Positions 27,266-35,855 of a DNA stretch of 64,000 bases are shown here, piece by piece. This stretch comes from DAISJI01 sp964559835 (GTDB taxonomy: Bacteria > Acidobacteriota > Terriglobia > Terriglobales > Acidobacteriaceae): positions 62,001 through 126,000 of the forward strand of contig CAZLJE010000005.1 in NCBI GenBank assembly GCA_964559835.1, read 5' to 3'. The notes below the pieces were generated by a model. That model made no database searches. It saw only the letters and a list, made by a program, of their open reading frames with translations, and was not told where the DNA came from. A program made the position numbers and the translations under genes. Within the stretch, counting starts at the first letter, position 1, and each line of letters begins with the position of its first letter.

Positions 27266-27802
27266 ATGGCCGCAGCCATTGAGCCAATGATTTCGGCGAC
27301 GGCAGAACTCGAAGACCTCTTCCGGGCCCAGCACACCCGGGTGATCCGCGCCGCCTACCGCATCACCGGCAGCATGTCCGACGCGGAGGACGTCGCGCAG
27401 AACGTCTTCCTGCGCATCGCCCAGCAGGGCGCTTGCCGCACCGCGATGGAGAACCCCGACAGCTACGTTTATCGCGCCGCCATCAACGGCGCCCTCGACC
27501 TGCTGCGGAAGCGACAGCGCGAAAGCGCCGTCCCCATCGACGACGCCGATTTCATCTCCACCAGTGTCCCCATCGAGCGCGCCGCCGAGGCCCGCGAGAT
27601 GGTCGACCTGCTCCGCTCCTCCCTTTCCCGGCTCAGTCCCCGCGCGGCGGAAATGTTCGTCCTCCGCTACGTCGAGGACCGCGACCTGGCCGACATCGCC
27701 CGGCTTTTGGATACTTCCCGGGCGGTCGTCGCCGTCATGTTGCACCGTACCAGGGCGCGCCTTCGCCACGAGTTCCAGGCACGAACGCGAGGAACAAAAT
27801 GA
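27266..27802 (+). CDS. ECF-type RNA polymerase sigma factor
   Basis: 178 residues. Region 2 is at about 20-85 (EDLFRAQHTRVIRAAYRITG, then SDAEDVAQNVFLRI) and region 4 at about 115-165 (LSRLSPRAAEMFVLRYVEDRDLADIARLL). The frame opens at GTG 27233, but ATG 27266 follows GGGAGGG with good spacing. It overlaps the next gene by 4 bases (ATGA), and that gene carries a zinc anti-sigma motif, so the two form a sigma/anti-sigma switch responding to an envelope signal. Confidence 0.9.
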   Translation: MAAAIEPMISATAELEDLFRAQHTRVIRAAYRITGSMSDAEDVAQNVFLRIAQQGACRTAMENPDSYVYRAAINGALDLLRKRQRESAVPIDDADFISTSVPIERAAEAREMVDLLRSSLSRLSPRAAEMFVLRYVEDRDLADIARLLDTSRAVVAVMLHRTRARLRHEFQARTRGTK

Positions 27803-30414
27803 CGCACGATCATAAGAACCGCATTTTTGATCTCGATACTGCCGTGGACGCCATGCGCAACGACGTTCCCACCGACAAGCAGGTGCAGGAAGCCGGCGCG
27901 CGCGTGTGGTCCAGTCTCCAGAGCGTGGACATCGCAACCGACGTCGAACAGATCCGCGGCTGCGCGGACGTTCGCCAACTCCTCCCCGCCTACGCCGCCG
28001 GAAAGCTTTCCACCTCGCGCGCGCTGCTGGTGAAGGACCATCTGCATGAGTGCCATGACTGCCGGGCGGTGGCACAATCCGGCTCTGCCCGTCCTGTCGT
28101 CTGGGAGATGCCGCGAGCCGAGCGCCGGCGCTGGGGAGTGCCGCAGTTCGCCTTCGCCGCCGCCGCCATCGTCGTCCTCATCACCGGTTCGCTGCTGATG
28201 GCGTGGTACTTCCAATCGCCCGCCGGAATGCGCGCTCAGGTCCAGTCCGCCAAGGGCACGATCTACCGCGTGACTTCCACCGGCGACCAGGTTCTGCAAG
28301 CCGGCGCGCAACTTGCCGACGGCGACCTTGTCCGCACCTCCGGCGGCGCCCATGCCTTCCTTCGCCTGCTCGACGGTTCCATCGTCGAGATGAGCGAGCG
28401 CTCGGAGTTTTCCGTCACCGCTCGCCGCAAGGACACGACCGTCCACCTCGACCAGGGCCGCATCATCGTGCAGGCCGCGCATCGCCGCACCGGACATCTT
28501 TATGTCCTGACGCCCGACGCCAAGGTCGCCGTGACGGGAACCGTCTTCGCCGTCAATGCCGGTATGAAGGGCTCGCGCGTTGCCGTCATCGAGGGCGCCG
28601 TCCGCGTAGCCTACAACGGTATCGAGGACCTGCTTCACTCCGGTGGCGAGACCAACACCAGCTCGAACCTGAGCACGGTACCTGTTTCCGAAGAGATCGC
28701 CTGGAGCGACAACCTCGACAACTATCTGGCACTGCTCGTCCAATTCTCCACCCTGCAGAAGCGGTTCGAGCAGATCCCGACGCCGGGTCTTCGCTACTCC
28801 AGCGCGATCCTGCCCAGCCTGCCCGCGAACACGGTGTTCTTCGCCAGCATCCCCAACCTGGGCGACGCACTGAACGAAGCCAACCGCATCTTCCAGGAGC
28901 AGTTGCAGCAGAGCGCCGTTCTCCGCGCCTGGTGGAATAGCGGCCACAAGAACGACGGACCCGTGACCTTCGAACAGATGGTCGGCAAGCTGCACGGCCT
29001 CAGCCAGTTTGTCGGCGATGAAGTCGTGCTCGCCGGATTCGGCGGCAACATGGGCGGCGAGAACAACGCCGTCATCATCGCGCCGCTCAAGTCCGCCGGC
29101 CTGAAGCAGTACTTGCAGAATGAATTCACGAACCTGCCGACGAATGACGGCAAGACGGTCGGCATGCGCATCCTCGACCCGCAGGAGCTCGCGAGCGCTA
29201 CCGAGACCACGCAGCACCAGATGACCGCCGTCGTCGGCGAGCACTTCGTGCTCTTCGGCTCGGGCCTTTCGACGCTGCGCATGGTCAGCGCGCAACTGCA
29301 AGCCGGCGCGCCCGGTCTCTCGCAGACGGCGTTCGGACAGCGCCTGACCAATGTTTACAAGGATGGCGTCAGCTTGCTGCTCGCGGTCAATCTCCATCAG
29401 ATCATGGCCAACTCGCACGGGCAGGCGCCCAATCCTAGGCAGCAGGCGGCGTTCATCTCCACCGGCTTTAACGACGCCGACTACCTCATCATCCAGCACC
29501 GCGATCTCTCGGGAACGCCCGACAACCGTGCCATCTTGAGCTTCTCGGGCGCGCGGCATGGCATGGCGTCCTGGCTCGCGGCGCCGAACCCAACTGGCTC
29601 GCTCGACTTCGTCTCCGCCAACGCGGGCGCCGCGGTCTCGTTCCTGACCAAGAACCCGGCCTCGATGCTCGACGACGTCCTGCAGATGGCGATGAGCCAC
29701 GGGCCGGAGGCGCAGGACCACATTGCCGAGGCCAATGCGAAGCTGAACCTCGACATCCGCAACGACATTGCCGGTGCCCTCGGCGGCGACGTCACCTTCG
29801 CCCTCGATGGCCCGGTGCTGCCGCAGCCGTCGTGGAAAGTGATCGTCCAGGTGAATGACAGCGCGCGCCTGCAAAGCTCCATTGAGAAGCTGGTCGCGGC
29901 CATCAACACGGACATGGTGGCGCACAACAAGCTCGGCGTCGAATTGACGTCCGAGGATGTCAGCGGCCGCAAGTACTACACCGTGCGTTCGCTCGACCCG
30001 CGCGCCATGGGCGCCGAGGCGGATTACACTTACGCCGACGGCTACCTCGTTGCCGGGCCGAACCGTGGACTGGTTATGACCGCCCTGGATATCAAGGGGC
30101 GCGGCGAATCTCTGGCGCTTTCCAGCGGATTCACCAAGCTCCTGCCCAGGGACGCGCACAACAACTTCTCGGCCATCCTGTACCAGAACATCTCGCCGCT
30201 GCTGCAGCCGCTCGCCGACAAGCTCACGGCACAGCAGATGCAGGCTCTGCAACAGGTCGCCGCCGATTCCAAGCCGACCGTCATCTGCGCTTATGCCGGT
30301 GACGATCGCATCGAAGTGGCGAGCGGAAGCCGGCTGCTCCCGTTCGACCTCAACTCCATCGGTCTCGCAACCCTGCTGGGCAGGAAACAACCGGGAACTT
30401 CCCCGGCCCAGTAG
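27799..30414 (+). CDS. Anti-sigma/FecR-domain membrane protein with large extracytoplasmic region
   Basis: 871 residues. The N-terminal zinc-binding anti-sigma motif H-x3-C-x2-C (His81, Cys85, Cys88; LHECHDC) is cytoplasmic, a single membrane segment spans about 117-137, and a FecR-like domain follows (about 150-270: GTIYRVTSTGDQVLQAGAQL, GARRKDTTVHLDQG-like strands, VAVTGTVFAVNAG). The remaining 580 or so residues contain repeated segments resembling the DUF3352 type (PANTVFFASIPNLGDALNEA). It should hold the sigma factor until a periplasmic signal arrives. The start is fixed by the ATGA overlap; the open frame extends upstream but out of phase with the sigma gene. Unusually long for a FecR protein. 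Confidence 0.85.
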   Translation: MTHDHKNRIFDLDTAVDAMRNDVPTDKQVQEAGARVWSSLQSVDIATDVEQIRGCADVRQLLPAYAAGKLSTSRALLVKDHLHECHDCRAVAQSGSARPVVWEMPRAERRRWGVPQFAFAAAAIVVLITGSLLMAWYFQSPAGMRAQVQSAKGTIYRVTSTGDQVLQAGAQLADGDLVRTSGGAHAFLRLLDGSIVEMSERSEFSVTARRKDTTVHLDQGRIIVQAAHRRTGHLYVLTPDAKVAVTGTVFAVNAGMKGSRVAVIEGAVRVAYNGIEDLLHSGGETNTSSNLSTVPVSEEIAWSDNLDNYLALLVQFSTLQKRFEQIPTPGLRYSSAILPSLPANTVFFASIPNLGDALNEANRIFQEQLQQSAVLRAWWNSGHKNDGPVTFEQMVGKLHGLSQFVGDEVVLAGFGGNMGGENNAVIIAPLKSAGLKQYLQNEFTNLPTNDGKTVGMRILDPQELASATETTQHQMTAVVGEHFVLFGSGLSTLRMVSAQLQAGAPGLSQTAFGQRLTNVYKDGVSLLLAVNLHQIMANSHGQAPNPRQQAAFISTGFNDADYLIIQHRDLSGTPDNRAILSFSGARHGMASWLAAPNPTGSLDFVSANAGAAVSFLTKNPASMLDDVLQMAMSHGPEAQDHIAEANAKLNLDIRNDIAGALGGDVTFALDGPVLPQPSWKVIVQVNDSARLQSSIEKLVAAINTDMVAHNKLGVELTSEDVSGRKYYTVRSLDPRAMGAEADYTYADGYLVAGPNRGLVMTALDIKGRGESLALSSGFTKLLPRDAHNNFSAILYQNISPLLQPLADKLTAQQMQALQQVAADSKPTVICAYAGDDRIEVASGSRLLPFDLNSIGLATLLGRKQPGTSPAQ

Positions 30415-30427
30415 TCGTAAGTACAAA

Positions 30428-30466
30428 TGTGGGTGGCCCACCCTAGCCGGTTTTGCTAGGGTGGGC
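30428..30466 (+). repeat. REP-A palindrome, copy 1
   Basis: GTGG-type repeat: CCCACCCTAGC (30437-30447), a 7-base loop and GCTAGGGTGGG (30455-30465), preceded by GGGTGG. It begins 14 bases after the FecR stop codon. Head-to-tail doublet with copy 2. Confidence 0.8.
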
Positions 30467-30470
30467 TCAA

Positions 30471-30511
30471 AAGCTGGGTGCCCCACCCTGACTGGTTTTG
30501 GAAGGGTGGGA
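30471..30511 (+). repeat. REP-A palindrome, copy 2
   Basis: A variant with CCCACCCT (30482-30489) and AGGGTGGG (30503-30510) around an imperfect centre, preceded by GGGTGC. It ends 10 bases before the ABC ATPase start codon. Confidence 0.75.
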
Positions 30512-30520
30512 ATCGAAATA

Positions 30521-31465
30521 ATGGCTAACATCGAACTAGACGGTTTGGAAGTTCGGCTCGGCGGCCGCGTCGTCCTCGACGGGCTGCGCGGTTCCCTCCA
30601 GGGATGCGCCATCGGCCTCCTCGGCCCTAACGGCTCCGGGAAATCCACGCTTATCAATACCCTGCTCGGTTTCCATCCCGCATCGCGCGGTACCGCCCGC
30701 GTCTTCGGTCACGACATTCGCACGCACTCCAATGACATCCGCACCCTCGTCGGCTACATGCCCGAGAATGACGCGTTCATTTCCGACATGACCGGCATCC
30801 GCTTCGTCCGCTACATGGCCGAGCTCGCCGGTGTTCCGCCCGAGCAGGCGCTGGAACGCGCGCACGAAGCTTTCTTCTACGTCGGACTCGGCGAGGTCCG
30901 CTATCGCAAGCTCGGCACCTATTCGCTGGGTATGAAGCAGATGGCGAAGCTGGCGCAGGCCATCGCGCACGGCCCCAGGTTCCTCATCCTCGACGAGCCC
31001 ACCAATGGCCTCGATCCGATGGCGCGCCAGCGCATGATCCAGCTCGTCCGCGAAGTGCGCGACGCCGGCGACATGACGCTGCTCGTCTCTTCCCACTTGC
31101 TCCGCGACGTCGAAGAGACTTGCGACGAAGTCCTCATCCTGAAGGCCGGACGTGTCGCAGGGATCTGCAACCTCGACGAGGAGCGCCGCTCCAACCGCAA
31201 ATTCCTCGAGATGGAAACGGTCGGCCCGATCGACGCGTTCGTCGCCTCCATGCAGGAGATGGGTTGCGAGTGCGCCACGTATAGCAACGGCCGCATCAAG
31301 CTCGTGATGCCGGAGAACGTCGAGATCAGGGACATGTACGCCATCGCCGCGCAGCGCAGCGTCCAGATCCGCCGCATGAACCATCGCCGCGATTCGCTGG
31401 AAGACATTTTCCTGAGCGCCATGGAAGGAAAATCAACTGTGGGGGCCGCCAATGGCAGTCTATAA
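30521..31465 (+). CDS. ABC transporter ATP-binding protein
   Basis: 314 residues. Walker A GPNGSGKST (35-43), Q-loop region GYMPENDAF, signature YSLGMKQ, Walker B FLILDEPTNGLDP and the switch His in VSSHLL. It belongs to the ABC-2 export type. The frame is open further upstream, but ATG 30521 matches the family start. It overlaps the permease gene by 14 bases. The Gly-rich LSGGQ is replaced by YSLGMKQ, which is normal for this subfamily. The exported substrate is unknown. Confidence 0.9.
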   Translation: MANIELDGLEVRLGGRVVLDGLRGSLQGCAIGLLGPNGSGKSTLINTLLGFHPASRGTARVFGHDIRTHSNDIRTLVGYMPENDAFISDMTGIRFVRYMAELAGVPPEQALERAHEAFFYVGLGEVRYRKLGTYSLGMKQMAKLAQAIAHGPRFLILDEPTNGLDPMARQRMIQLVREVRDAGDMTLLVSSHLLRDVEETCDEVLILKAGRVAGICNLDEERRSNRKFLEMETVGPIDAFVASMQEMGCECATYSNGRIKLVMPENVEIRDMYAIAAQRSVQIRRMNHRRDSLEDIFLSAMEGKSTVGAANGSL

Positions 31466-32321
31466 GCGCAGTTATAAGCCCTATACCGGCCCGCTGACCG
31501 AACTGCGCCGCCGCTGGCTCGTCATAACGCGCTTCTCCCTTGCGACCGCATTCTCGTCGCGCATCTCGGTCGTGCTCCTTGTCCTCTGCCTCGTGCCGCC
31601 GCTCATCGGTTGTGTGCTCATCTATGTCGCGAATAACGACCTTGTGCAGGCGGCGATGCGCCTCCCGAGCGGGAAAGCCGGCGCCATCGTCGACGGCCGC
31701 TTCTTCATCATCTTCCTCGAGATCCAGGCCTGGCTCGCGCTGTTCCTGACCGCGTGGATCGGTCCCGCGACCATTGCTCCCGACCTCTCCAATAATGCCC
31801 TGCCTCTGTTCCTCAGCCGGCCCCTGTCGCGGATCGAATACATCGGCGGCAAAGTGCTGGTGCTGGCGGGCACGCTTTCCTGCGTCACCTGGATACCCCT
31901 GCTGCTGATGTTCGGCCTTGAAGCCCAGCTGTCGAAGGCGCCCTGGTTCACCTCGAATTGGTTCATGGTCCCGGGCATCTTCCTCGGCTGCTGGCTCTGG
32001 ATCGCCGTTCTATCGCTCGTGGCGCTCGCGGTCTCCTCATGGGTGAAGTGGCGCGTGGTTGCGACCGGCGCGACGATCGCCGTACTCATGGTTCCGGCCG
32101 GCTTCGGCGGCGTCATCACCGGCGTTATGCGCACCAATTGGGGATTCCTCCTCAACGTGCCTTATCTCATGACGCTCATCTGGACTTCCCTGCTTCGCGT
32201 CCCTCTGCCGTTGCAGGCCGTTCCCATCCCGGCGGCGTGGGCCGCGATGCTGGGCGTGGCAGCGCTTTCGATGTTCGTCTTGACTCGCCGCATCCAGGCC
32301 CGCCAGGTGGTGCGCGGATGA
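31452..32321 (+). CDS. ABC-2 type transporter permease
   Basis: 289 residues with about six membrane segments and no ATPase motif. SNNALPLFLSRPLSRIEYIGGKVLVL is a typical ABC-2 permease stretch. It probably partners with the preceding ATPase. Gene overlaps on both sides (14 bases upstream, 4 bases downstream) show it is in the middle of an operon. Confidence 0.85.
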   Translation: MAVYKRSYKPYTGPLTELRRRWLVITRFSLATAFSSRISVVLLVLCLVPPLIGCVLIYVANNDLVQAAMRLPSGKAGAIVDGRFFIIFLEIQAWLALFLTAWIGPATIAPDLSNNALPLFLSRPLSRIEYIGGKVLVLAGTLSCVTWIPLLLMFGLEAQLSKAPWFTSNWFMVPGIFLGCWLWIAVLSLVALAVSSWVKWRVVATGATIAVLMVPAGFGGVITGVMRTNWGFLLNVPYLMTLIWTSLLRVPLPLQAVPIPAAWAAMLGVAALSMFVLTRRIQARQVVRG

Positions 32322-33271
32322 CCACCCACACCGACGACCGCATCGTGTTTGAAAACGTCTCGAAGTTTTACGGCGACGTACTTGGCGTCAATCGTGTGAC
32401 GCTTTCCCTGGCGCCGGGCATCACCAGCCTCGTCGGTCCCAACGGCTCGGGCAAGACCACGCTGATGAACCTGATGACCGGCCTCATCCAGCCGTCGCGT
32501 GGACGCATCAGCGTGCTCGGCATGACCACGGCCGATCCGTACGAATTTTTCCGCGTGGTCGGCTACTGCACGCAATTCGACAGCTTCCCGCGCGACGTCA
32601 CCGGCTTCGAGTTCGTCTACGAAGCCCTGCTGCTGCACGGTCTCGACAAGCCGCAGGCCGCAAAGCTCGCGGTCGAATCGCTCGAGCGCGTCGGCCTCAT
32701 CGATTCCGCCAGGCGCCTCGTCGCCGGTTACAGCAAGGGCATGCGCCAGAAGGCGCGGCTGGCGCAAGCCATCGCGCACCATCCCTCCGTCCTCGTTCTC
32801 GATGAGCCGCTGAACGGCCTCGACCCCATGGCGCGCGCCGAATCGCTCGCGTTATTTGAGACCCTCGGCCGCCAGGGCATGCACGTCGTCATCTCCAGCC
32901 ACATCCTGGAGGAGGTCGATCGCATCTCCGACCGCGTCGTCCTGATGAGCAGCGGCTACGTCGTCGCTGAGGGCAATATCCACACCGTGCGCCAGGAAGT
33001 CCGCGAGCACCCGATGCAGATCCTCATCCGCTGCTCGCAGCCAGCTCTGCTGGCCTCGCAGGTCTTCGCGCTCGACAGCGCCGTCGAAGCCAAGCTCCAC
33101 GCCGACGGCGGCGGACTGCTCGTCCGCACCCGCGACCTCGACAATTTTTACGCTCTCATCAACCGCATCGCCGCCGAGGGCAAGGTCGACATCCAGGCCG
33201 TCGCGCCCGCCGACGACGACGCCAACTCCATCTACCAGTACCTGATCGGTTCCGACGGGGGCAACGTATGA
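32318..33271 (+). CDS. ABC transporter ATP-binding protein, second
   Basis: 317 residues. Walker A GPNGSGKTT (40-48), signature YSKGMRQ, Walker B VLVLDEPLNGLDP and VISSHIL switch. ATG 32318 overlaps the preceding stop (ATGA); the frame open to 31958 is shadow. It is similar enough to the first ATPase to suggest duplication of an ATPase-permease pair; the two ATPases may form a heterodimer. Confidence 0.9.
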   Translation: MTTHTDDRIVFENVSKFYGDVLGVNRVTLSLAPGITSLVGPNGSGKTTLMNLMTGLIQPSRGRISVLGMTTADPYEFFRVVGYCTQFDSFPRDVTGFEFVYEALLLHGLDKPQAAKLAVESLERVGLIDSARRLVAGYSKGMRQKARLAQAIAHHPSVLVLDEPLNGLDPMARAESLALFETLGRQGMHVVISSHILEEVDRISDRVVLMSSGYVVAEGNIHTVRQEVREHPMQILIRCSQPALLASQVFALDSAVEAKLHADGGGLLVRTRDLDNFYALINRIAAEGKVDIQAVAPADDDANSIYQYLIGSDGGNV

Positions 33272-34116
33272 CGCGAATGGAAGAGCTGAAACAATATCCC
33301 TGGCGTCTGTGGAGCCGTCAGCTCTCGACCATCGTTCGCATGGAACTGCGCAAGTCGCTCTTCCGTTGGCGCAGCCTCTGGATCTACCTGGTCGCGCTCG
33401 CGCCCGTCGTCATCATCGGCATTCACACCCTCGTCGACCACCAAACCAGTGACGGCATGCGCGAGGACATCCTCGTACTTGCCGGCATCTTCCAGTTCTA
33501 CTACCTGCGGCTGGCGATCTTCTTCGGCTGCCTCGGGATCTTCACGCGTCTCATCCGCGGCGAGATGGTCGAGCGCAGCCTGCATTACTACCTGCTCGCT
33601 CCAGTACGCCGTGAATTGCTGGTCATTGGCAAGTTTATCGCCGGCGTGCTGACCAGCGTCATGGTGTTCGGCGCCGCCGTCTTCGCCTGCACCGCGCTCA
33701 TGTACCTGCGCTTCGGCCAGCAGGGAATGCGGTTCCTCACAGATGGTGCCGGCGCCTACCACATGAAGGCCTACCTCGGGATCACCGTGCTGGCATGCCT
33801 CGGGTACGGCGCCGTCTTCCTCGCCCTCAGCATGGTCTTCAAGAACCCGATCGTTCCCGCCATCGTTTTCTTCGGATGGGAGGCGATCAATCCGGTCGTC
33901 TCGCCGCTCATGCAGAAGCTGAGCATCACCTTCTACCTGCGCCATCTCTCGCCCGTCGACGTCCCGGCCGAGGGCGTCTTCGCGCTGCTGACCGTCGTCG
34001 CCGAACCCGTGCCCGCCTGGGCCGCCTCGCTCGGCGTCATCGCCCTCACCACTGCCGTCTTGATGTTCGCCTGCTACCGCGTCCGCCGCCTCGAGATCAG
34101 CTACACGACGGAATAG
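33268..34116 (+). CDS. ABC-2 type transporter permease, second
   Basis: 282 residues, six membrane segments; starts MTRMEELKQYPWRLWSRQLS with ATGA overlap to the ATPase gene. It carries RGEMVERSLHYYLLAPVRRELLVIGKF, like the corresponding RPLSRIEYIGGK part of the first permease, so it is an ABC-2 channel subunit. Last gene of the ATPase-permease-ATPase-permease operon; followed by dispersed repeats and a convergent barrel gene. Confidence 0.85.
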   Translation: MTRMEELKQYPWRLWSRQLSTIVRMELRKSLFRWRSLWIYLVALAPVVIIGIHTLVDHQTSDGMREDILVLAGIFQFYYLRLAIFFGCLGIFTRLIRGEMVERSLHYYLLAPVRRELLVIGKFIAGVLTSVMVFGAAVFACTALMYLRFGQQGMRFLTDGAGAYHMKAYLGITVLACLGYGAVFLALSMVFKNPIVPAIVFFGWEAINPVVSPLMQKLSITFYLRHLSPVDVPAEGVFALLTVVAEPVPAWAASLGVIALTTAVLMFACYRVRRLEISYTTE

Positions 34117-34164
34117 GCGCCAGGTTCGAGGCGCAAGGCACAAGGAAAACCACGATAAACATCT

Positions 34165-34208
34165 GTCATCCCGAGCGAGGACGTAAGTCCGAGTCGAGGG
34201 ACCTTTTG
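34165..34208. repeat. Dispersed repeat of the GTCATCC family
   Basis: Starts GTCATCCCGAGCGAGGACGT and contains the small palindrome GGACGTAAGTCC. A second member lies inside the Lhr gene at 50786-50832 (minus strand). It sits between convergent genes. Confidence 0.65.
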
Positions 34209-34218
34209 TTTTGTTTTT

Positions 34219-34260
34219 CCTCGTCCCTGGTGCCGCGCCCCTCGTCCCTCGTCCCTACTT
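34219..34260. repeat. Heptamer array, 6 units
   Basis: Six successive 7-base units such as CCTCGTC (three times) and CCTACTT. The TAG stop codon of the barrel gene (34255-34257, minus strand) lies in the last unit. Confidence 0.7.
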
Positions 34261-34845
34261 GCTCTCTCCCCAGCTGTACCCGATCGACATACCATACCGC
34301 TCCATTCGCGGGCCGCTGAATTCGAAATTGTTGTGGACGAGGTAAACGTGCGCCTCCGGCCTGACGAAGAAGTTGCCTTTGACGTACAGCCGCACGCCTC
34401 CGCCGAAGTGTCCCATGAAGTGGTTGGTGCTTGTGTAATTACTGCACCCGGCGAAGTACGAGCATGTCACGTTCCCGGTATAGAAGCGCACGTTCTCGCC
34501 GCCGATGCCGGCCTGCAACTCCACGCCGGCATGTTTGCCCAACCGCGGCGCATAGACGCCGTCAAAGTCGTAGAGGATCGGACGGTACGGCAACTGTCCG
34601 CCCCACAGGTTCTGGCTGGCGCGCCATGAGATCTCGCCGCCGAAGCCGATGTTGTGCCACATCAGGTAATCGCCGCTGAAACCGAGGTACGCTCCGCCTC
34701 CGATATTCTGCGGCGCGTAGTTCCCTGTCGCCGAACTCGCCGACTGCCCGTTCACCGTGCTCAGCCCGAATGCCACATCCAACTGCGCTTGCGCTGCCAC
34801 CGACGCGAAAACTAACAGGGCAGCCGCCAGGACCAGCTTTCTCAT
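34255..34845 (-). CDS. Small outer-membrane beta-barrel protein
   Basis: 196 residues: signal peptide (MRKLVLAAALLVFASVAAQA), then alternating beta strands rich in Gly/Tyr/Phe (GGGAYLGFSGDYLMWHNIGFGGE, VRFYTGNVTCSYFAGC) ending YGMSIGYSWGESK, as in OmpA/opacity-type eight-stranded barrels. ATG 34845 follows GAGGAGAGGTG. No enzymatic motif. It is monocistronic and converges with the ABC operon; its stop codon lies within a heptamer repeat array. Confidence 0.75.
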   Translation of the reverse strand: MRKLVLAAALLVFASVAAQAQLDVAFGLSTVNGQSASSATGNYAPQNIGGGAYLGFSGDYLMWHNIGFGGEISWRASQNLWGGQLPYRPILYDFDGVYAPRLGKHAGVELQAGIGGENVRFYTGNVTCSYFAGCSNYTSTNHFMGHFGGGVRLYVKGNFFVRPEAHVYLVHNNFEFSGPRMERYGMSIGYSWGESK

Positions 34846-35009
34846 TTCACCTCTCCTCAGGTATTCAGAGTCACTGCACGTACAGATGGCTGTATCGCCA
34901 ATGAAAAGAACGGTGCCCGCCCCATAAGCACCGCGTAGTGCATTAACCCCTCTTAGGCCAAAAAGTGGTGCAGCTCTCGCATATTCAAGCCGCGCATCTG
35001 ACTTTAGTT

Positions 35010-35717
35010 ATGCGTTTTCTTACCTTCCTGTTTTTGTGCGCACTCGTCACCGCCAGCGCGCAAGCTCCGCAGCAGCAGAACAACAGCGGCAACATGACCC
35101 GCTTGCACATCGACTCCGGCGTTCTCTACACGCGCTCGGGAATTCCGATCCACCTCTCGCGCGCCGACGCCCGCATCGCCCCCGGCCTGCACGCGACCGG
35201 CAGCGACGGCAAGACCAGCGCCAACGGCAACGACAACAAGGTCGTGTTCCTCGATTCCGGACGCGTCGGCCTCAGCGACGCCTCGCTCACCAAGCTCATG
35301 CAGTCGAAGATCCAGGGCAAGGGCATCGAAGACCTGAAGCTCACCACCGATCACGGCCGGATCAAGATCAGCGGCAAGATGAAGAAGGTCATATCCATCC
35401 CCATCACCATCGAGGGTCCCGCCGACGCCACCCCCGATGGCAAGATCGCGCTGCACACCAAGACCGAGAAGGCGAGCTTCCTCCCAATCAAGGGCCTGGC
35501 CGACGCCCTCGGCATGAGCGTCAACAAAATCGTAGGTTCGAATTCGAAGGGCGTGAAAGCCGACGGCGATAATGCCCTCATTTTTGACCCCGACGATCTG
35601 TGGGGCCTTCCTATTCACGGCTCCGTTACTCGCGTGCTCGTCGAGAAGAACGGCCTCGTTCTGATCTTCGGCCGGTCTCTTCGCGCTTCAGGCCGCCAGT
35701 TCGCCTCCTCGAAGTAA
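35010..35717 (+). CDS. Secreted protein, possibly LmeA/DUF2993-like
   Basis: About 235 residues with a signal peptide (MRFLTFLFLCALVTASAQ). The mature part (FLDSGRVGLSDASLTKLMQSKIQGKGIEDLKL and ITIEGPADATPDGKIALHT) resembles the beta-rich lipid-binding DUF2993/LmeA type, but I am not certain. The upstream ATG at 34965 adds 15 unlikely residues before the signal peptide. Alone between a divergent barrel gene and a peptidase gene. Confidence 0.6.
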   Translation: MRFLTFLFLCALVTASAQAPQQQNNSGNMTRLHIDSGVLYTRSGIPIHLSRADARIAPGLHATGSDGKTSANGNDNKVVFLDSGRVGLSDASLTKLMQSKIQGKGIEDLKLTTDHGRIKISGKMKKVISIPITIEGPADATPDGKIALHTKTEKASFLPIKGLADALGMSVNKIVGSNSKGVKADGDNALIFDPDDLWGLPIHGSVTRVLVEKNGLVLIFGRSLRASGRQFASSK

Positions 35718-35732
35718 CTCTTTTCGACTTCT

Positions 35733-35760
35733 CCTTGTGCCTTGCGCGTTGCGCCTGCTC
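35733..35760. repeat. Heptamer array, 4 units
   Basis: Four units such as CCTTGTG and CCTTGCG, 16 bases after the stop codon of the preceding gene. The reverse complement of this motif occurs at 34134-34151, downstream of the ABC operon. Confidence 0.6.
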
Positions 35761-35855
35761 GTAACAATTCTTTACGCCTACGTGATTGATAGGTCCACTC
35801 GGAATCCGCTACTCTGTTGCGTCCCACCGCATAAAACAGAGGAGTTTCCTACTCA

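Noticed and set aside
27667..30657. 996-codon open frame on the minus strand, opposite the FecR gene
   Set aside because: Third-position GC bias of the FecR gene opens the antisense frame; the translation is Gly/Arg/Asp-rich without motifs, and the plus strand shows clear FecR and anti-sigma motifs.
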